A DNA stretch of 10,958 nucleotides from CAZDAM01 sp964503595 (GTDB lineage: Bacteria; Muiribacteriota; UBA6191), in the NCBI GenBank assembly GCA_964503595.1, contig CAZDAM010000108.1, forward strand, positions 1-10,958. Direction: 5' to 3'. Of this stretch, positions 6,971 to 10,958 are shown piece after piece (position 1 is the stretch's first letter; each line of letters starts with the position of its first letter). Below the pieces are notes generated by a model, which saw nothing but the letters and a program-made list of their open reading frames with translations, made no database searches and was not told the DNA's origin. Position numbers and translations under genes: made by a program.

Positions 6971-8049
6971 AAACCTCGGATTTTTCGATTGTTATCCCAA
7001 GCCGGGGGCGCCCCTCCCTCAATGCCCTTCTGACAAGCCTTCAGGAAGCCTTTTCCCCTCCCCCCAGAATCATCGTGGTTCTGGATGGAGTCAGGGGGGA
7101 TACCTTCCTGAACCTGAAAAGGGAGTTTCCTGAATCTGAAATCCTGCCCCAGGCCAAGCCCATGGGTCCCTCCATGGCACGAAACCGGGGATTAAGCCGC
7201 TCCCGGACTGCGTGGACCGTATTTCTGGATGATGATCTGAGTATCACCCCAAAATGGGTTCAGGCCATCTCAGACTTTTCTCCGGATAAAGAAACCGTGA
7301 TTGCTGAGGGGCCGACCCTTGTTCAAAAAGCCGTATCTTCCCAGCAGAGGCAGGCTTCGGAAATTGATTTTGAAGGTGGCTTTGGAGCCGGAAACCTCAT
7401 GGTCAGAACCAGAACTTTCCGGGAAATCGGCGGCTTTGACATGCGCTATTTCAAACGCCCTGAGCGCCTGCATTTTCGTGAAGACACCGATTTGGGACTT
7501 CGCATGCTCAAAGTGGGCAAATCCGCCTATCTTCCGGATCTGATCTGCATTCATCCGGCAGAGGAAACCCGTGATTTCTGGCACCTCCCCCGTTTTGCCC
7601 GCCGCTACTATTTCGAGTCCTATTTTCTGGCCAGAAATGAAGATGCCCGTGAGTGGATCGGAGGATTCATCCAAAAAGGTCGACTCAGAACCCGCCAGAC
7701 CCGTGGCACCCTTTCCCTGCTGATACCTCCCGGCTACTTTTTCAGCCTGTTTTTTCTCCCCTGCCTCTACCTGACACTGGCTCTACATGCTGTTCTGGCA
7801 TTACTCATTTTCCGCCGTCAGCCGATAAACCGAACAGACATAATCAGCGTGATTTGTCAGGGTTTTGTATACCCGTTTTTCCATGCCTGGTGGTATGTCA
7901 AAGGGTTACGGGCCTTAAGAAATCAATCGCGGATGCTGTTTGGGTATCAGTCATGTCAGAATTCAGGGTCCTGCACGTTGTTCGCCAGTTTCACCCCTCT
8001 GTGGGAGGGATGGAAGATCACGTCCTCAGACTTTGCCAAATCCAGCTGA
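6967..8049 (+). CDS. GT2-family glycosyltransferase with C-terminal membrane segments
   Basis: A GT-A fold inverting glycosyltransferase of 360 residues. The start is TTG 6967, supported by the strong Shine-Dalgarno and because the product then begins right at the first strand FSIVIPSRGR (6-15). Motifs: ARNRG (71-75); FLDDD (86-90), containing the metal- and nucleotide-binding DxD; GGFD (155-158); and RED-TD (171-175), where the Glu-Asp pair is the usual catalytic base region. Two hydrophobic stretches (about 249-283 and 293-310) anchor it in the inner membrane. It would transfer a sugar on the cytoplasmic side to a lipid-linked intermediate. The last 31 residues (330-360) lie in a 97-base overlap with the next gene and look unstructured, rich in Ser, Cys and Thr. 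A lost stop or a small frameshift near the end is possible, but so is a genuine overlap. Confidence 0.85.
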   Translation: MKTSDFSIVIPSRGRPSLNALLTSLQEAFSPPPRIIVVLDGVRGDTFLNLKREFPESEILPQAKPMGPSMARNRGLSRSRTAWTVFLDDDLSITPKWVQAISDFSPDKETVIAEGPTLVQKAVSSQQRQASEIDFEGGFGAGNLMVRTRTFREIGGFDMRYFKRPERLHFREDTDLGLRMLKVGKSAYLPDLICIHPAEETRDFWHLPRFARRYYFESYFLARNEDAREWIGGFIQKGRLRTRQTRGTLSLLIPPGYFFSLFFLPCLYLTLALHAVLALLIFRRQPINRTDIISVICQGFVYPFFHAWWYVKGLRALRNQSRMLFGYQSCQNSGSCTLFASFTPLWEGWKITSSDFAKSS

Positions 8050-9047
8050 AGCAGGGACTGAAGCCCGAAGTCCTAAGTCTCAACCAGAGCTTCTTTGACA
8101 AAACCAGGTGGCCTGAGGGGGAAACCCTGACCCTGGATGAAGGCCCCCTGAAAATTCAGCGTGCTCCTTTTCTTGGAGGAAGAAGGGCCTTTCTGCCTAT
8201 CCTTCCAAGAAACCTTCAGACCGATGTTCTTCATCTGCATGGCCTGGATCCGCTGATCTACCGGGCATTCTCATTCATCCCGGCCAGAACAAGACTTCTG
8301 ACAACCCACGGCGGTTTTTTTCATACCCCTGAATTCCGCTGGTTCAAAAATCTGGTCTTTGCCCTGCATACCCCCCGGTTTCTTCAGAAAATGGATCAGA
8401 TCCTGGCCTGCTCCAATCAGGACTTTGCCCGTTTTGCCCCACTGGCTCCCCAAAAAACCCGCCTGCTTCCCAACGGAATTGACTGGGATATACTCAAACC
8501 CGGCGAAACCTCAAAAATTCCCCTGGGCTGTGTTGCCGTACTTGGAAGTCACCATACCCACAAGGGACTGCCCCGCCTGCTTGAGGCTTTCCAGAAGGCC
8601 AAAGAGAGATTTAAAGGACTGGAACTGAAAATCCTGGGTCTGAATCTTCCAAAAAACTGCACTGATGGAGTGCAGATGCTCAGTCTGAGCCGTTCCGATT
8701 ATGTTGCGACCCTGAAGCAGGCCAGCTTCGTCCTGTCCGCATCCGAATACGAAGGATTCGGCATTGGAGTCGCCGAAGCCATGGCCGCCGGATGTATTCC
8801 TCTTCTTTCCAGAATCCCGGCCCATGAAGCCTTTCTGGGAGAAGAAAGCTCGGGGCGCTACATCCAGTTTGAAAAAGCCGAACATCTTGGTGAGGTTCTG
8901 GAAGGGCTTCTAAGCCAACCCCAGCTGATTCAGACCCTTTCCAAAACCGCTTCATCATCCATGAAGCGGTTTTCCTGGAATCGTATCAGTGAAGAAATCC
9001 TGGAGCTGATGCAGGAGCTTGTCATAAGGAAAAATTCATACGTCTGA
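7953..9047 (+). CDS. GT4-family glycosyltransferase (GT-B fold)
   Basis: A 364-residue enzyme. ATG 7953 is chosen because the first strand RVLHVVRQFHPSVGGMEDH (5-23) starts at once; the frame is open further upstream, but that part is the GT2 gene read in another frame. Motifs: VGGMEDH (17-23), the acceptor-side loop; THGGFFH (118-124); LPNGID (172-177) before the C-domain; SHHTHKG (199-205) with the phosphate-contacting Lys; and the E-x7-E motif with Glu267 and Glu275 (YEGFGIGVAEAMAAG). This is the conventional GT4 pattern and length. No Shine-Dalgarno precedes the ATG, so translation probably depends on ribosomes already moving through the overlapping GT2 gene. It is the last gene of the tightly packed run, and I see no convincing intrinsic terminator after it. 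Confidence 0.88.
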   Translation: MSEFRVLHVVRQFHPSVGGMEDHVLRLCQIQLKQGLKPEVLSLNQSFFDKTRWPEGETLTLDEGPLKIQRAPFLGGRRAFLPILPRNLQTDVLHLHGLDPLIYRAFSFIPARTRLLTTHGGFFHTPEFRWFKNLVFALHTPRFLQKMDQILACSNQDFARFAPLAPQKTRLLPNGIDWDILKPGETSKIPLGCVAVLGSHHTHKGLPRLLEAFQKAKERFKGLELKILGLNLPKNCTDGVQMLSLSRSDYVATLKQASFVLSASEYEGFGIGVAEAMAAGCIPLLSRIPAHEAFLGEESSGRYIQFEKAEHLGEVLEGLLSQPQLIQTLSKTASSSMKRFSWNRISEEILELMQELVIRKNSYV

Positions 9048-9720
9048 TGCTGTTTTTCCTTCTTTTCCGGCAGCCGGGCCGAGGCTCCTTTTCTGGTTTA
9101 GCCTGAGCTCTGAGGAAATCTCCTCCTGTGAAGTCCTGGTCCTGGAGGCCAGCTTCTACCCGGTTGAGGTCGCTTCGCCAGAGAACGCCGACTCCTGGAG
9201 AGCCCGATATATGCCAGAATTCTAAGCTCTGGAATGGATATGTCTTCCGAAAACAGGCCATTTTATACGACGTAAAATGTCGCATAAATCAGGTCAGATC
9301 TTTAAGGCACACCACAAACAAAGACAAATATTCACCTTCAGACTTTTTACAGGTCCTCAATGATCAGTTTCCTCATTTCAAACATGACCCTGGTGCCCCT
9401 TGCGGGCTTGTTCGCGGCCCGAATCTTTCAGGAGTTTATAGAAAAATTCCAGCACAATTTTTAAATTCTATGTGCGGAGTAACAGATTCCTCATCATATT
9501 CTTTTTCTCCTTTATCAGGCCCATGTTCTAAAAAACAATCCTTTTAAATAGACTCCCGGGTAAGGAGAATGGGCAACAAAATCTACATATAGATACTCAT
9601 CAGGTGAAGATATTTTCAGAAGCCATGTTGTTTTTTTATGTAAAATGCCCTGGAATTTCCGAAAGAGGCGTCCCTGCAACCAGCCGAATCAGGCGACCCC
9701 CTTCTGTCTGAAGATAAAAT
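9048..9720 (+). other. Long intergenic stretch with a composition break
   Basis: There is no convincing gene in these 673 bases. The first part (9048-9235) is GC-rich. It holds a start-less open frame (9028-9225) whose translation includes EVLVLEASFYPVEVASPENA and ends MPEF, and other frames here are open too, so it may be a remnant or a dispersed repeat. From about 9240 to 9650 the DNA is clearly more AT-rich than its surroundings and the open frame at 9128-9547 has no recognisable protein pattern. An imperfect palindrome lies at 9262-9288. A promoter for the gene at 9721 should lie here, but I cannot point to a convincing -35/-10 pair. Confidence 0.5.
9262..9288. repeat. Imperfect inverted repeat
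   Basis: TTTATACGAC (9262-9271) and GTCGCATAAA (9279-9288) are inverted copies differing at one position, separated by GTAAAAT. The symmetry is operator-like, or resembles a recombinase site. The orientation of the arms does not match the XerCD dif consensus. Its function is unknown. Confidence 0.5.
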
Positions 9721-10958
9721 ATGCCTACTGTACTTTTCATGGGTTATGTATGGCCCGAACCAACATCCTCTGCTGCCGGAAGCAGGATCCTGAGCCTTGC
9801 TCAATGCTTTCTGAAGGCCGGCTACCGGATTCTGTTCGCCTCAGCGGCCCAGACCACTGAAAACAGCCAGGATCTGAAGGATCTGGGATTGAGTGCCAGG
9901 GCCATTCTGCTGAATCACGAAAGCTTCAACCGCTCCCTTAAGGAATGGAAACCCGACATTGTAGTTTTTGATCGCTTTATCACTGAAGAACAGTACGGCT
10001 TCAGAGTTCAGTCCGTCTGCCCCAATGCTCTTCGAATCATTGATACAGAGGATTTTCACAGCCTGAGGGAAGCCCGTCGTCTCATTCTCAAAGAAAACGG
10101 TGAAGAATTTCCTCTGGATGCCCTGCTTGATGAAAACAGACTGATCGGAAAGATGCAGGAAACCGAGCTTTGCTATCGCGAAATCGCAAGTTACACCCGA
10201 TCTGATCTGAACCTGATGATCTCGGACTTTGAAAGCTATCTGATCCAAAAATTCTTTAAGTTCTCAGAGCAGAAGATTCACACCATCCCTTTTTTGAGTC
10301 AGGAAAATGCCCGGGGCCCAGCCTTTGAAGAAAGGCGAGATTTTGTCAGCATCGGCTCCTTTCGTCATGCTCCCAATGTGGACGCCTGCCTTTGGCTGTG
10401 CCGGACTCTCTGGCCTGAGATCAGAAAGAAACTGCCCAAAGCTTCACTGAATCTTTACGGCTCTTATATCACCCCTCAGATGTCCCAGCTGCATTCTCCT
10501 GAAAATGGAATCTTCATGCGGGGCCGGGCTTACTCAGCCCATGAAGTCTTAAGACATTCCAGAGTTCTTCTCGCTCCCTTGCGCTTTGGGGCGGGTCAGA
10601 AAGGCAAGATTCTGGACGCTCTTCAGACAAAAACCCCCTATGTGACCACTCCGATTGGCACGGAAGGCATGCAGAATCAGGCTGGAGTCGAAGTCAGAAA
10701 TGCTGGGGATTTTGTGAAGCAGGCCATTCTTCTTTATGAGAATCAAAAGCTCTGGAACAGCTTTCATCAGGCAGCATCTTCTGAATTTGAGCGGCTTTTT
10801 TCCTTTGAGGATCATCAGAAATCCCTGATCAAAAGAATTTCCTTCCTTCAGGAAAACCTCCTGAAACACCGAAAAACCGGCTTTATGGAACGCATGCTCA
10901 ATTTTCATTCCTCCCGAGCCAGCCGATTCATGAGCCAATGGATTGAAGAGAAAAATGC
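9721..10958 (+). CDS. GT4-like glycosyltransferase, incomplete at the right edge
   Basis: The frame is open for 412 codons and runs off the window. ATG 9721 follows an in-frame TAA at 9715, so it is the first possible start; ATG 9739 is a weaker alternative. The N-domain begins VLFMGYVWPEPTSSAAGSRI (4-23), including an AGSR loop typical of the acceptor side. The C-domain opens with FVSIGSFRHAPNVDACLWL (208-226) and has APLRFGAGQKGKILDAL (285-301), then VTTPIGTEGM (308-317). This set is typical of 'glycosyl transferases group 1' of the Glyco_trans_1_4 type. The E-x7-E motif is not in its usual form; the GAG-K-GK loop takes its place. The sequence after about residue 365 is a basic helical tail (KHRKTGFMERML) that may lead to a further domain. 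It is separated from the upstream cluster by the 673-base gap and probably has its own promoter. The sugar is unknown. Confidence 0.82.
   Translation, partial: MPTVLFMGYVWPEPTSSAAGSRILSLAQCFLKAGYRILFASAAQTTENSQDLKDLGLSARAILLNHESFNRSLKEWKPDIVVFDRFITEEQYGFRVQSVCPNALRIIDTEDFHSLREARRLILKENGEEFPLDALLDENRLIGKMQETELCYREIASYTRSDLNLMISDFESYLIQKFFKFSEQKIHTIPFLSQENARGPAFEERRDFVSIGSFRHAPNVDACLWLCRTLWPEIRKKLPKASLNLYGSYITPQMSQLHSPENGIFMRGRAYSAHEVLRHSRVLLAPLRFGAGQKGKILDALQTKTPYVTTPIGTEGMQNQAGVEVRNAGDFVKQAILLYENQKLWNSFHQAASSEFERLFSFEDHQKSLIKRISFLQENLLKHRKTGFMERMLNFHSSRASRFMSQWIEEKN

Noticed and set aside
7653..7952. N-terminal extension of the second GT4 gene (100 extra codons)
   Set aside because: This part overlaps the membrane region of GT2 in another frame and is Pro/Arg-rich without a GT4 pattern. 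The conserved first strand begins right after ATG 7953.
9058..9095. Terminator after the second GT4 gene
   Set aside because: CCGG-CAG-CCGG can form a small hairpin, but no T-run follows directly, so it does not meet the usual form.
9262..9288. Chromosome dimer resolution (dif) site
   Set aside because: In dif the arms read toward a 6-base centre as ...CATAA/TTATG.... Here the AT-rich parts are at the outside and the spacer is 7, so the layout does not fit.
9128..9547. Plus-strand ORF of 139 codons in the gap
   Set aside because: It crosses the composition break, has no ribosome binding site, and shows no recognisable motif or codon preference like its neighbours.
9841..10248. Minus-strand ORF of 135 codons
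   Set aside because: It is antisense to the right-edge glycosyltransferase, which has clear family motifs.
1..10958. CRISPR array, toxin-antitoxin pair or phage-defence genes
   Set aside because: No regularly spaced repeats and no proteins with such motifs were seen on either strand.

Overview
The window looks like a chromosomal segment from a moderately GC-rich, diderm (Gram-negative type) bacterium. The evidence is a lipoprotein with a lipobox, Sec-type signal peptides, and a set of genes for building a lipid-linked surface polysaccharide. The exact phylum cannot be read with confidence. A deltaproteobacterial or Bdellovibrio-like lineage is possible, but that is only an impression.

Left edge, minus strand (1-744): a broken IS21-type transposase (IstA) fragment runs off the left end and directly abuts the intrinsic terminator of ssrA (tmRNA). 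The tmRNA is complete: a 7-bp acceptor stem, a canonical T-arm, and a tag frame ending ADEEYLMAA. Immediately upstream of it is a short ORF for a possible single-pass membrane protein. Its stop codon shares a base with the mature 5' end of the tmRNA.

Middle, plus strand (798-3123): a likely sigma70-type promoter drives a 753-residue, multi-domain, Pro/Ala-rich lipoprotein. It has an Arg-rich stretch after the lipidated cysteine, two folded-looking domains, a short helical hairpin and a hydrophobic C-terminus. I do not recognise the family.

A strong terminator-like hairpin (3168-3209) follows. It also covers the candidate start codons of the next gene. That gene begins a tight plus-strand run (about 3187-9047): a secreted DUF2993/LmeA-like lipid-binding protein, a membrane-anchored TPR-like protein, a GT-B (GT4) glycosyltransferase, a Wzy/WaaL-type membrane polymerase or ligase, a membrane-attached GT-A (GT2) glycosyltransferase, and a second GT4 glycosyltransferase. 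Three junctions are 4-base ATGA or TTGA overlaps and one is a 97-base overlap, so the genes are probably co-transcribed and translationally coupled. Together they look like a module that builds and polymerises or ligates a surface glycan. The two envelope proteins at the front may handle lipid or assembly steps.

Right part (9048-10958): about 670 bases with no convincing gene, changing from GC-rich to AT-rich near 9235 and carrying an imperfect palindrome at 9262-9288. Then comes another GT-B glycosyltransferase gene, open to the right edge. No CRISPR array, toxin-antitoxin pair or recognisable defence system is visible. The most unusual features are the hairpin over a start region, the lipoprotein with a C-terminal membrane segment, the ORF/tmRNA junction, and the long GT2/GT4 overlap.
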